This document shows positions 24,407 to 34,373 of a stretch of 43,087 bases of DNA, in pieces; within the stretch, counting starts at the first letter, position 1, and every line of letters starts with the position of its first letter. This stretch comes from Bacteroidales bacterium (GTDB lineage: Bacteria; Bacteroidota; Bacteroidia; Bacteroidales; P3), in the NCBI GenBank assembly GCA_017522065.1, contig JAFXAD010000034.1:1-43087 (forward strand). Direction: 5' to 3'. A program made the translations under genes and the position numbers. A model generated the notes under the pieces. The model did no database searches, was not told the origin of the DNA, and worked only from the letters and a program-made list of their open reading frames with translations.

Positions 24407-26782
24407 ATGAGAAAAGTTTTCATCCTTCTCGCTGCTACAGCAGGCCTGCTCACCATGCATGCCCAGACGGTCGACTGCAACACCGCACGCTCGGCAGCGC
24501 GAAATTTCCTTTCTGTCGAAGAACCCAGCCTGTCGACTGAAAACATTTCACTCTACAGCATCATCTACGACAACAGCGCCAACCCCGCGATGTTTGTATT
24601 CAACATCGATTCAACAGGTTTCATCATAACCGGAGCAGATATGCATGTGACTCCTATCGTCGGCTACTCGCTCAACGGTGCCTTCGACACTGCGAGGATT
24701 CCTGATAACCTCAGCAGCTGGCTGACGAGCAATGTGGACGAAATATCAGAAGTACGGAGCTCACAATCAGCATCCAACGCCCAGCCCAGTTTCATATACG
24801 AATGGAAACAGCTCGCCACTGACACTTACCTTCAACGCAGTCCAAGCAAAGGGGTCAACGCACTCTTGACCTCCTCTTGGGACCAGGGCTACGGATACAA
24901 CAACTACTGCCCGACATATCCCAGCGGCTTCAACGGCAGCAACTATAATGGTCGAAGCCTTACAGGTTGTGTTGCTACGGCTATGGCTCAAATCATCCGC
25001 TACCACGGCTATCCAGAACACGGATTCTCGAACTTTGGCTACACTCATGGCACCTACGGATATCAGCATGTGGCCTTCGACTCGGCATTCTACGACTACA
25101 ACAACATGCCAAACTCCATAAACTACTACTCATCAACAGCACAAAAAAACGCTGTCTCGCTCCTCTGCTACCACTGTGGCGTGTCTGTCAAAATGGACTA
25201 CGAAGGTCCCAACCACACAACAGGGAGCGGAGCTCATAGCGAAGACGTGCCTAACGGATTGAAATATTTTGGCTACACCAAGGCCTACTATATGGCTAAA
25301 CCTGCGAACTCTAGTTCTTGGGACTCGCTGCTCAAAAACGACCTCGACAACAGTCGCCCCGTTTACTATAGCGGTTCGAGCAGCGAAGGCGGACATGCAT
25401 TCGTCTGCGACGGCTATCGCGACAACGGCACCTACCATTTCAATTTCGGATGGAGCGGCTATGGCGACGGATACTATTCACTCTCAAACCTTAACGGCTA
25501 TTCCGCAAGACAGGGGGCCGTCTTCAACATCGTGCCCTCGAACTATGTCGAATTCCGCGACACCATCTTCATCGACGCCGAAGCCAACGGCTCCGGAGCC
25601 TCGTGGGACGATGCCTACCCCGACATTGAATCCGCCCTGCAGATATGCAGCCTTTACAAGCGTGGCACACTGTGGGTAAAGAACGGAACATACTACGGCA
25701 ACACCTCTGCCGACTACGCTTTCACTCTGCAGAAAAACGTCAAAATATACGGCGGCTTTGCCGGAACTGAACAGAGCATTGATGAACGCGACCTTACAAA
25801 CGCCAACACCGTCATGAGTGGCGACAACAAACGCGCAGTACTCATATCTGGATTGGACGCTACCAATGCTGCCGTATTCAATATGATATTCGCCAACGGA
25901 TATGCAAAAACAGGCTCAGGACTCAACCTCACGAAAGGAGCCCGAATCGAAAACTGCATCATCGAAAACAACACCTCCACTTCAAACAATGGCGCCGCAC
26001 TGGATGCCGTAATGAACTCTGTCTATAACTGCATCATTCGCAACAACATCGGAGGTGGTGTCAATTTGGCCGACGCCAAGCTGTTCAATAGTCTGGTCGT
26101 ACACAACGACGGATACGGAGTCCGATCACAGTCTGGCTTGATCGACGGATGCGACATCGTTTGCAATAGCGGCGTCGGTATCTACAACCTCAACGGCTCG
26201 AAAATGAGGAACTCTATTGTCTGGCGCAACGACAGTTCTCTTTTCAGCAACGACATCACCGCCATAACATTCTCTGCCATAGATGGTTTCGAAGGAGTTG
26301 ACAGCAACAGCAATATCGGCATCAGCAAGACCAACCGTCCGACTGATGGTATAGGTCCTTTCTTCATCAATCCCGACACCACTGTTGGTCCATCTGAGAC
26401 CATGGGCGACTGGCATCTCAGCAGCCTCTCGCCACTCGTCAACGCTGGCGACACAATGCACCGCACCTCTTACGAAACCGACCTCGACGGAGGTGGCCGT
26501 TTCCGCAGCGGACGCATCGACATCGGTTGCTACGAATGGGTTCCCGGCAACGGCATCAATACAATAGCCGACAAAACATCTTTCTCCATCCATCCCAATC
26601 CGGCTTCGACACACATAGTAGTCCAAAATGCAGACAGTCACATCGCGATATACGACATGATGGGTCGGCTCATGTTGCGCACAAGCGCCAACGACAACGC
26701 GTATATCGACATCTCTTCTCTGCCTCGCGGCATCTACATTCTCCGCTCCGGCAACGCCACAGCCCGATTAGTAAAAAAATAA
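24407..26782 (+). CDS. C10 (streptopain-like) cysteine peptidase with beta-helix and T9SS tail
   Basis: A 791-residue secreted cysteine protease. Order: signal peptide (RKVFILLAATAGLLTMHAQ); propeptide to about residue 140 (FNIDSTGFIITGAD, the Spi-like fold of C10 enzymes); catalytic domain with Cys188 in SLTGCVATAMAQIIRYHGYP and His330 in EGGHAFVCDGYRD, followed by FNFGWSGYGDGYYSL. From about residue 380 a right-handed beta-helix of the choice-of-anchor-Q type begins (GSGASWDDAYPDIESAL) and runs to about 700 with repeating N-x-x-I and C-I-I-x-N turns. The last ~70 residues (HPNPASTHIVV, YDMMGRLMLR, LPRGIYILR) are a T9SS sorting domain ending in K-K. The helix may bind a polysaccharide or a surface target. 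Confidence 0.92.
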   Translation: MRKVFILLAATAGLLTMHAQTVDCNTARSAARNFLSVEEPSLSTENISLYSIIYDNSANPAMFVFNIDSTGFIITGADMHVTPIVGYSLNGAFDTARIPDNLSSWLTSNVDEISEVRSSQSASNAQPSFIYEWKQLATDTYLQRSPSKGVNALLTSSWDQGYGYNNYCPTYPSGFNGSNYNGRSLTGCVATAMAQIIRYHGYPEHGFSNFGYTHGTYGYQHVAFDSAFYDYNNMPNSINYYSSTAQKNAVSLLCYHCGVSVKMDYEGPNHTTGSGAHSEDVPNGLKYFGYTKAYYMAKPANSSSWDSLLKNDLDNSRPVYYSGSSSEGGHAFVCDGYRDNGTYHFNFGWSGYGDGYYSLSNLNGYSARQGAVFNIVPSNYVEFRDTIFIDAEANGSGASWDDAYPDIESALQICSLYKRGTLWVKNGTYYGNTSADYAFTLQKNVKIYGGFAGTEQSIDERDLTNANTVMSGDNKRAVLISGLDATNAAVFNMIFANGYAKTGSGLNLTKGARIENCIIENNTSTSNNGAALDAVMNSVYNCIIRNNIGGGVNLADAKLFNSLVVHNDGYGVRSQSGLIDGCDIVCNSGVGIYNLNGSKMRNSIVWRNDSSLFSNDITAITFSAIDGFEGVDSNSNIGISKTNRPTDGIGPFFINPDTTVGPSETMGDWHLSSLSPLVNAGDTMHRTSYETDLDGGGRFRSGRIDIGCYEWVPGNGINTIADKTSFSIHPNPASTHIVVQNADSHIAIYDMMGRLMLRTSANDNAYIDISSLPRGIYILRSGNATARLVKK

Positions 26783-26940
26783 GGTACCCTCTAAAAATTT
26801 GTTTAATTATCTTCGTTGACATTTCTTTGGCTCGGAAAAGCAAACAAGTTTTCTTTTCTCTCGCTTTGCGAAACGTTCGCGTTTTGTTTGCAAAACAAAT
26901 TTCTAAATATCAATTCGATTAATTCGTACAATTCGCTGTT
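26783..26940. repeat. Dispersed intergenic repeat, long copy with ~68-base insert
   Basis: Starts directly at the C10 peptidase stop. The first 26 bases and the last ~60 match 17183-17272, including GCAAAACAAATTTCTAAATA and the AATTCG tail. Between them lie about 68 bases absent from the other copy (roughly 26809-26876). A GGTAACC just beyond the end (26955-26961) resembles the GGTACCC at the start. Confidence 0.85.
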
Positions 26941-27104
26941 AAAAAAAAATTAAAGGTAACCTTAAAACACTTATACCTTCACAAAAAAAAACTCCCGACC
27001 GACGGTCGGGAGTTTTTTGCATTTAGCCTTTAAGCAATAATCTGAACACTTCAGATTTGGCAGGCCATCCTGCCTCTATAGAGACTTTTTGCGAGTTGTC
27101 AGAT
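26941..27104. other. Convergent spacer with small hairpins
   Basis: Together with the repeat before it this makes a 322-base gap between convergent genes. After the terminator at 26983-27018 there are two more short perfect hairpins, TCTGAA-CAC-TTCAGA (27041-27055) and GGCAGG-CCAT-CCTGCC (27059-27074). Nothing coding is seen. Confidence 0.6.
26983..27018. terminator. Bidirectional intrinsic terminator
   Basis: The arms ACTCCCGAC (26991-26999) and GTCGGGAGT (27005-27013) pair perfectly around a 5-base loop. An A-run precedes the stem and a T-run follows it, so it works for both strands. It closes the C10 peptidase transcript and the minus-strand aminotransferase transcript. Confidence 0.92.
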
Positions 27105-28421
27105 TTATTTTACCGGATGGTCGGCATGGAATTTCTCCAGACGCTCCTTGAGGTCGGGGAACTGGTCGCGCTGCACGAGGGCAACACAGGCGCGGATACC
27201 TTGCTTGTGGCTACCAGTAATGTCGAGGGCGATGGCGCTGATGCCGTAACGGATAAGTTCATTAAGCAGGTCGACGCCGCCGAAACCCGGATAGCAGAAC
27301 GTGAAATAGAATCCGTCTCCAATATCTTCGCCCATATCCTTGTCATAGACAATGTAGAAACCGTTGTCGGTGAAGAGTTTCTTCATGATTCCGGCTTTCT
27401 CGCCATATTCCTTGATATCCTTGACGAAATTGAACGTGCCGTCGTTGGCACCTTTCAGCATGGCTGCCATAGCATACTGCACGCTGTGGGCGGTACCCGA
27501 ACTGAGGCAATAGAGGGTTCCGAAAATCAAGGCGCGACCCAGCTGTGTTTGGCTGTAATAACGTGCCAGGTCGGGGCACTCCATATTGAACAGCGTAGGG
27601 CTGCAAATCATCATTGCTATACGCTCACCGGCATAGCTGAACGACTTCGAACCGCTGATCATCAGCACATAGCGATCGGTGTACTTGGCCACGGTGGGCT
27701 GGAACGGAGCCTTGCCGGGAACGCTGTAGTCCTTGCGGAAGTCCATCAGGAAATAAGCATCGTCCTCGAGAACCACAACGCCATACTTGTTGGCCATCTC
27801 GCCGATAATCTTCAGCTCGTGCTCTGTGAAACAAAACCAAGCCGGATTGTTGGGGCTGCTGTAAATCAAGCAAGCAACATCACCGTCTTTCAATTCTTCT
27901 TCAAGTTTTTCACGCAGCTTGTCGCCACGGTATTCGTAGACGTCGAATGTCTTCATCGGAATGCCGAGAACGCGGCACTGCTGTTTCTGAACCGGAAAAC
28001 CAGGGTCGATAAAGAGGACTTTGGTCTTCTTGGCATCGTAGCGGGTAAGGGTAAGGAACGAAGCGAAACCAGCCTGCATCGATCCTACCGTAGGAACGCA
28101 GCAGTCGGGAGTGACATCTATGTCAAGGAAATTCTTGACAAAACGGGCAGCCTCTTTCTTGAAATCGGCAGTACCGTAGATTTCAGGATAGATGCTGGCG
28201 ACACCATTGCGCAGGGCTTCAATCTGTGCCTCGACTCCAACCTTGGGAGCCGGCAGTCCAGGAATACCCATTTCCATCTTGACGAAACGTATATCTGTGG
28301 CTTTCTCCACATCCTGAATCATCTTGCGCATCTCGCGGATGCTGGCTTTTCCCGGGTTCTTTATTTTGTTTTCAGCGGCAATTTTGTCAATCACCTCTTT
28401 TTGAATCGGTATTTGGGTCAT
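27105..28421 (-). CDS. PLP-dependent class I/II aminotransferase
   Basis: A 438-residue fold-type I aminotransferase. YPEIYGTADFKKEAARFV precedes a cofactor-phosphate loop (TVGSMQAGFASF), SSPNNPAWFC is the NPxNP motif, VVVLEDDAYFLMDF holds the cofactor-ring Asp/Tyr, SGSKSFSYAGERIA holds the PLP lysine and the Arg that binds its phosphate, and the substrate-carboxylate Arg is near the C-terminus in QGIRACVAL. The amino acid substrate cannot be read. The gene lies 45 bases after a DUF4835 gene on the same strand and ends at a strong terminator. Codon use favours AAG and GAG. Confidence 0.92.
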   Translation of the reverse strand: MTQIPIQKEVIDKIAAENKIKNPGKASIREMRKMIQDVEKATDIRFVKMEMGIPGLPAPKVGVEAQIEALRNGVASIYPEIYGTADFKKEAARFVKNFLDIDVTPDCCVPTVGSMQAGFASFLTLTRYDAKKTKVLFIDPGFPVQKQQCRVLGIPMKTFDVYEYRGDKLREKLEEELKDGDVACLIYSSPNNPAWFCFTEHELKIIGEMANKYGVVVLEDDAYFLMDFRKDYSVPGKAPFQPTVAKYTDRYVLMISGSKSFSYAGERIAMMICSPTLFNMECPDLARYYSQTQLGRALIFGTLYCLSSGTAHSVQYAMAAMLKGANDGTFNFVKDIKEYGEKAGIMKKLFTDNGFYIVYDKDMGEDIGDGFYFTFCYPGFGGVDLLNELIRYGISAIALDITGSHKQGIRACVALVQRDQFPDLKERLEKFHADHPVK

Positions 28422-28466
28422 GATATTTTATGTTTTGAAGTTATTAAACTGAATTATTGAAAATAA

Positions 28467-29393
28467 TTATTTGACATTCCAATCTTTGAATTTCACAATA
28501 TTTATCGGACTCACCTCTTTTATAATGGTATACACCTCCTTCTGCTCCTCTGGCGGCGCAGGAGTGAATATCGATACTATCTCTGCCATATTGACATCAA
28601 GGAACTGAGTCACAGACAAAAGGTTAGGTCTGCGTTTATGAACTTGCTGCAGGTATTTGAGGGCCTGGATTATGTTCTGTCGAGCCGAAGGCTGGTCCTT
28701 GGTCATCATATCCAGCCCCATGCGATAATAGTAATAGTACACACTGTGGAGCGCCTCGTACGCGGGATTGGTGTGGTTTTCCATGAACCAGTAACGAGCC
28801 TTCTGACTGTCACTGGATTTCCAACCTTTTAGAGCCGTGGAACTTCCGACCGTCTGGGTAATAGTACGAGCCATTTCAAAGAAAGGTTCGCCGCCATTAG
28901 GCCCATACGAATCAAAATATAGTCCCAACATGATGTAACAATAGTACGCAAGCGTCGATGATAGATTGTCGTAAAACGCATTCGGGTCGAATTCGAGAGG
29001 CTGGCTCTCGTTGAACGAGAAGTGGAAATCATTGCTGCCTTCCATATAGTTGAACAATCCCGACGTGTAGTTCGAATTGTACACCGGACGGCGCAACTGG
29101 ATAGAAATCTGACCAGCAAAATCGGTGGCAGACGTGCGCTGGGAAAGAATAATGTTTATTGAACAGTCGAGTTTTTCAACCTGCTCAAGCTCCAGGTTCG
29201 TCCATTTACGGTTGTTGACAAAATCCTCCACGGCACGCTTCATCGTCTCGAAGATTTTGACGTCGCCTGTTTCGTATTGTTGAGTAGTGCTTTGCAGCTT
29301 CTGGTAATTGACATTAACACCACAACGGAATTCCTGAGCGAAACCCGTTGCGAAGAAAGTACTCAATATCAGCAATATCAGGATTTTCTTCAC
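28467..29393 (-). CDS. DUF4835 family exported protein (PorD-like)
   Basis: A 308-residue exported protein of the DUF4835 family; some databases name it PorD and link it to type IX secretion, a name I recall but cannot verify here. Signal peptide KKILILLILSTFFATGFAQ, then QEFRCGVNVNYQKLQST, LSQRTSATDFAGQISIQLRR, and NFxFNESQPLEFDPN-like segments in the middle. The frame is open to an ATG at 29465, but a consensus promoter (29418-29450) lies inside that extension, so GTG at 29393 is taken as start. Its presence is consistent with the two T9SS cargo proteins in the window. Confidence 0.82.
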   Translation of the reverse strand: MKKILILLILSTFFATGFAQEFRCGVNVNYQKLQSTTQQYETGDVKIFETMKRAVEDFVNNRKWTNLELEQVEKLDCSINIILSQRTSATDFAGQISIQLRRPVYNSNYTSGLFNYMEGSNDFHFSFNESQPLEFDPNAFYDNLSSTLAYYCYIMLGLYFDSYGPNGGEPFFEMARTITQTVGSSTALKGWKSSDSQKARYWFMENHTNPAYEALHSVYYYYYRMGLDMMTKDQPSARQNIIQALKYLQQVHKRRPNLLSVTQFLDVNMAEIVSIFTPAPPEEQKEVYTIIKEVSPINIVKFKDWNVK

Positions 29394-29417
29394 AAATAAT
29401 TCTTTGTTTTTCAACTT

Positions 29418-29450
29418 GCAAAAATAACAAAAATATTCTTTCCTGTCAAA
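29418..29450 (-). promoter_or_regulatory. Complete Bacteroides-type promoter for the DUF4835 gene
   Basis: On the minus strand a -33 TTTG (29447-29450) is followed after 20 bases by TATTTTTGC (29418-29426), an exact fit to TTTG-N19/20-TAnnTTTGC. It lies 25 bases upstream of the GTG start and probably serves the aminotransferase gene too. Confidence 0.75.
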
Positions 29451-29592
29451 ACAAAACTCATACATTTAGCATTTTGCATCGCAACAACTCTATCATCAAC
29501 TGTTTTTCAACAACATACAGCACAAAAATATTTTTTCACACTTTGTTGAAAAATCGAGTTCCCAAACAAGCATATAAATGAATAAAAATTAG

Positions 29593-31587
<1,995 letters not shown>

Positions 31588-31612
31588 TCTCAAACCCCAA
31601 ACCCCTCATACA

Positions 31613-32359
31613 ATGGATAAAAGGAATTTATTGCTTATTAGCAACTCCACAATGCGCGGCGAGGCTTACCTCGGATGGTGCAAGGAGATGATTGCCGACT
31701 TCTGCCGTCGCCACAATGTCAAGAAAGTACTCTTCATACCATACGCAGGCGTAAGTCTTGCCGAAGGCGGCTTGACAAAGAGCTACGACGCATACGAAAA
31801 AAAGGTAGCAGCCGTATACGCTGAGTTTGGAGTAAAACTTCAATCCGTACACCATAAAGCTCTGCCCATTAATGCTGTATACGACACCGACTGTGTAGCT
31901 GTAGGCGGTGGCAACACCTTCCATCTGGTACGCGAACTGCAGCGCACGGGTCTGATGCAGGCCATCCGTCAGCGTGCTTTCGACGGCATGCCTTACATGG
32001 GATGGAGCGCAGGCAGCAACGTGGCAGGCCCAACACTCTGCACCACCAACGACATGCCTATCGTCATGCCGGCATCATTCGACTGCATGGGCATCGTCCC
32101 CTTCCAGATCAACCCCCACTACACCGATTTCTTCGATCCCAAACACGGCGGCGAAACCCGCGACGACCGCCTGAAGGAATACATCATGGTCAACCCCAAG
32201 GCTACCGTTGCCGCCATCCGCGAAGCAACAGCCCTGCTCCTCGAGGAAGGCAAACTCTCGTTGATTGGCAAGCCTAACAAGATGAAAGTGTTCAAGACCA
32301 AGATGGAAAACACTAAAGAATATGGATTGAAGGACGACTTAAACTTCCTGTTGAAATAA
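31613..32359 (+). CDS. pepE: Dipeptidase E (peptidase S51)
   Basis: A 248-residue cytosolic serine peptidase that cuts dipeptides with N-terminal aspartate. [16 protein letters not shown] starts the protein, [12 protein letters not shown] precedes the nucleophile Ser in GWSAGSN, and the INPHYTDFF segment carries the conserved His. The ATG at 31613 lies 25 bases after gyrB; an open frame extends further back but only as a shadow of gyrB. Asparagine-like endopeptidase relatives such as cyanophycinase share the fold, but the length and motifs fit PepE. Confidence 0.92.
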   Translation: MDKRNLLLISNSTMRGEAYLGWCKEMIADFCRRHNVKKVLFIPYAGVSLAEGGLTKSYDAYEKKVAAVYAEFGVKLQSVHHKALPINAVYDTDCVAVGGGNTFHLVRELQRTGLMQAIRQRAFDGMPYMGWSAGSNVAGPTLCTTNDMPIVMPASFDCMGIVPFQINPHYTDFFDPKHGGETRDDRLKEYIMVNPKATVAAIREATALLLEEGKLSLIGKPNKMKVFKTKMENTKEYGLKDDLNFLLK

Positions 32360-32390
32360 CCATTGTTTAAACCATAAAATACAAACTATT

Positions 32391-33050
32391 ATGAGCAAGA
32401 AATTCAAATGCACCGTCTGTGGCTACATACACGAAGGCGACGAGGCTCCCGCCATCTGCCCCAAATGCAAACAGCCGAAAGAGAAATTTGTAGAAATCTT
32501 CGACGAGCCCAAATCGCTGAAAGGCACTAAGACCGAGAAGAACCTCGAAGAGGCCTTTGCCGGTGAATCGATGGCCCGCAACAAATACACCTACTTCGCT
32601 TCGAAAGCCAAGAAGGAAGGCTATGTCCAGATTGCTGCCCTCTTTGAGGAGACCGCAGTCAACGAGCGCGAACACGCCAAACTGTGGTTCAAATACCTCC
32701 ACGGTGGCGAAGTGGCTTCGACAGCCGAGAACCTGCTGGCTGCAGCCGAAGGCGAGAACTTCGAGTGGACCGACATGTACGAGCGTATGGCCCGCGAGGC
32801 CCGCGAAGAGGGCTTTGAGGAAATTGCCAAGAAGTTCGAGATGGTAGGCGCCATCGAGAAGCACCACGAGGAGCGCTATCGCAAGCTGCTCAAGAACCTG
32901 AACGACAAGAAGGTATTCTCGAAAGATGGCGACGCCATCTGGCAGTGCGCCAACTGTGGCCACATCGTCATCGGCAAGACTGCCCCCGAGGTGTGCCCAG
33001 TCTGCAACCACCCCCAGGCCTACTTCCAGGTCCTGGCAGAGAACTATTGA
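32391..33050 (+). CDS. Rubrerythrin with rubredoxin-like centres at both ends
   Basis: A 219-residue non-haem iron protein that reduces hydrogen peroxide in anaerobes. An N-terminal [20 protein letters not shown] gives one Cys4 iron site; the ferritin-like di-iron domain at about 45-170 has [29 protein letters not shown] and [15 protein letters not shown] with the E-x-x-H ligands; a second Cys4 site, [20 protein letters not shown], lies at the C-terminus. Most rubrerythrins carry only one rubredoxin domain. Codon use favours AAG and GAG, consistent with strong expression. A GNAT gene starts 8 bases downstream. Confidence 0.93.
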   Translation: MSKKFKCTVCGYIHEGDEAPAICPKCKQPKEKFVEIFDEPKSLKGTKTEKNLEEAFAGESMARNKYTYFASKAKKEGYVQIAALFEETAVNEREHAKLWFKYLHGGEVASTAENLLAAAEGENFEWTDMYERMAREAREEGFEEIAKKFEMVGAIEKHHEERYRKLLKNLNDKKVFSKDGDAIWQCANCGHIVIGKTAPEVCPVCNHPQAYFQVLAENY

Positions 33051-33058
33051 TCGACAGT

Positions 33059-33544
33059 ATGAACAACACACTTACAATCCGTCCAGCACGGGAGGAAGAG
33101 ACGCCTCTCGTGCTGGACTTTATTATGAGACTGGCGGAATACGAACGCTGCGCCGATGAGGTAGTTGCCGATGTGCCGACGCTGCACCGCTCGCTCTTCG
33201 TCGAGCATTCGGCCGAGGTCGTTTTTGCCGAAGAGCCCGACGGCACCATTGTCGGCTTTGCCCTGTTTTTCCACAATTTTTCCACGTTCGTAGGCAGGAA
33301 AGGACTATACCTTGAGGACCTCTTCATCGTTCCCGAGAAACGCGGCCGCGGCTACGGCCGTCAGCTGCTGCAATACTTGGCTCGCCTCGCCGTAGAGCGC
33401 AATTGCGGCCGTATGGAATGGATATGCCTTGACTGGAACGAAAACGCCCTCCGGACCTACCGCGCCATCGGCGCCATCCCAATGAGCGACTGGACCATCC
33501 AGCGCCTCGACGAGGAAGCACTGCACAAGTTTGCAGAAATTTAA
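33059..33544 (+). CDS. GNAT family N-acetyltransferase
   Basis: A 161-residue single-domain acetyltransferase using acetyl-CoA. The acetyl-CoA loop is FIVPEKRGRGYGRQLL at about residues 84-99, preceded by the GLYLEDLF strand and followed by CGRMEWICLDWNENALRTYRAIGA. This arrangement resembles the diamine/polyamine N-acetyltransferase group (SAT-like), but substrate is not sure. The ATG at 33059 is 8 bases after the rubrerythrin stop; the frame is open further upstream only as a shadow of that gene. Confidence 0.9.
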   Translation: MNNTLTIRPAREEETPLVLDFIMRLAEYERCADEVVADVPTLHRSLFVEHSAEVVFAEEPDGTIVGFALFFHNFSTFVGRKGLYLEDLFIVPEKRGRGYGRQLLQYLARLAVERNCGRMEWICLDWNENALRTYRAIGAIPMSDWTIQRLDEEALHKFAEI

Positions 33545-33602
33545 CACAATCGAACAATAAACCACACATGATTGCGTTGTAACAATACATATATTATAAA
33601 CA

Positions 33603-33893
33603 ATGTGTAAAGTAACCATAGACATCAACGAGGCTGTCGTTCGCAGTTGGAACCCCGATCTTTCAACTCCTGATGCCATTAACCAATGGGCTCAACAAGA
33701 GATGGATAAGATTGTGAAACGGCTAACACATACAGCCATCGCCGAACCGACCTGCACATATAACACCAAAGCAGAAGTAGTAGCCGAGGCACAGAGACGA
33801 ATGGCTGAGATTGAAAGTGGCAAAGCCAAAACCATTCCCCACGAAGATGTGAGACAAAGGATGGAAAAAATGATTGCTTCGTATGCGAATTGA
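33603..33893 (+). CDS. Antitoxin-like protein of a RelBE/ParDE-type pair
   Basis: A 96-residue protein with an N-terminal VTIDINEAVVRSW strand typical of a DNA-binding ribbon, a helical middle (INQWAQQEMDKIVKRL) and a charged C-terminus (AEAQRRMAEIESGKAKTIPHEDVRQRM) whose IPHEDV resembles the toxin-binding segment of Bacteroidota antitoxins (usually next to RelE/ParE toxins). The ORF overlaps the following toxin reading frame by 11 bases, the arrangement usual for these pairs. It should neutralise the toxin and repress its own operon. It appears intact although the toxin is broken. Confidence 0.8.
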   Translation: MCKVTIDINEAVVRSWNPDLSTPDAINQWAQQEMDKIVKRLTHTAIAEPTCTYNTKAEVVAEAQRRMAEIESGKAKTIPHEDVRQRMEKMIASYAN

Positions 33894-34200
33894 GTGGAGT
33901 CCTCGTGCTTTAGACGACTTGTCTGATATACTCAAGTATGTTGTCGACACGTTTGGTGAAACTGCTGCTTACCACGTCAACAATGAAATCAATGACGAGG
34001 TAGAAAAGTTGGCTTTCTTTCCCCAATGAGGGAGGATATATTACCACGATACGGAAAGTGGCATCACCTATCGTGCTCTAACATCCAAGTATCATAAAAT
34101 CCTCTATTATTCTAAAGGCGATGTCTTAAAGGTGGTCTTGTTGTGGAACACACGCCGTGACAACAAGAAACTGACAGGACAGCTAAAGTTTATTTATTAG
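33883..34200 (+). pseudogene. RelE/ParE-family toxin interrupted by one in-frame TGA
   Basis: From ATG 33883 the frame reads MRIEWSPRALDDLSDILKYV, then to LAFFPQ, a TGA at 34027-34029, and continues in the same frame with GRIYYHDTESGITYRALTSK, HKILYYSKGDVLKVVLLWNT and RRDNKKLTGQL to a TAG at 34198-34200. The two parts together make a normal ~105-residue RelE/ParE toxin with the usual basic C-terminal residues of the active site. The TGA removes the second half, including those residues. No frameshift is needed to restore the protein, so this is a single nonsense change or a base-calling error. The gene would be inactive unless read through. Confidence 0.82.
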
Positions 34201-34212
34201 TTATTGATTTTG

Positions 34213-34264
34213 AGGATTGCAAATCCTTATATTAAGTTGCGTCGGATTGCAAATCCGACGCAAC
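34213..34264. repeat. REP-like palindromes sharing the core GGATTGCAAATCC
   Basis: Two inverted repeats lie close together: AGGATT-GCA-AATCCT (34213-34227) and a longer one with arms GTTGCGTCGGATT and AATCCGACGCAAC around the same GCA loop (34236-34264), 13 bp perfect. The shared core suggests one element family. They sit right after the broken toxin gene. No transposase lies nearby. Confidence 0.8.
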
Positions 34265-34292
34265 GGATATGTTTTCAGGGCGGGAAATGTGC

Positions 34293-34308
34293 CGCGCATA
34301 GATGCGCG
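34293..34308. repeat. Short GC-rich palindrome
   Basis: CGCGCAT-AG-ATGCGCG is a perfect 7-bp inverted repeat with a 2-base centre in the spacer between the toxin remnant and the lipoprotein gene. It may belong to the REP-like cluster just upstream or act as an operator; no further evidence. Confidence 0.5.
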
Positions 34309-34319
34309 ATGATATTGAC

Positions 34320-34347
34320 AAAAAAAAAACTTGCACATATGCACAAG
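34320..34347 (-). terminator. Minus-strand intrinsic terminator for the lipoprotein gene
   Basis: On the minus strand CTTGTGC-ATAT-GTGCAAG forms a 7-bp hairpin with two G-U pairs, followed at once by a run of ten T. On the plus strand the same bases would give two A-C mismatches, so the element is strand-specific. It lies 26 bases past the stop at 34374. Confidence 0.7.
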
Positions 34348-34373
34348 CCATTATCGTTATCTTCTCTGATTGA

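Noticed and set aside
27057-28460. Long plus-strand open frame of 467 codons
   Set aside because: It lies antisense to the aminotransferase gene, which has clear PLP-enzyme motifs; the antisense frame is open because of the codon bias of the real gene.
34027-34029. TGA read as tryptophan or selenocysteine in the toxin gene
   Set aside because: TGA is used as a normal stop in several genes here (for example at 4982 and 14036), and no SECIS-like context was evident; a nonsense change or sequence error is simpler.
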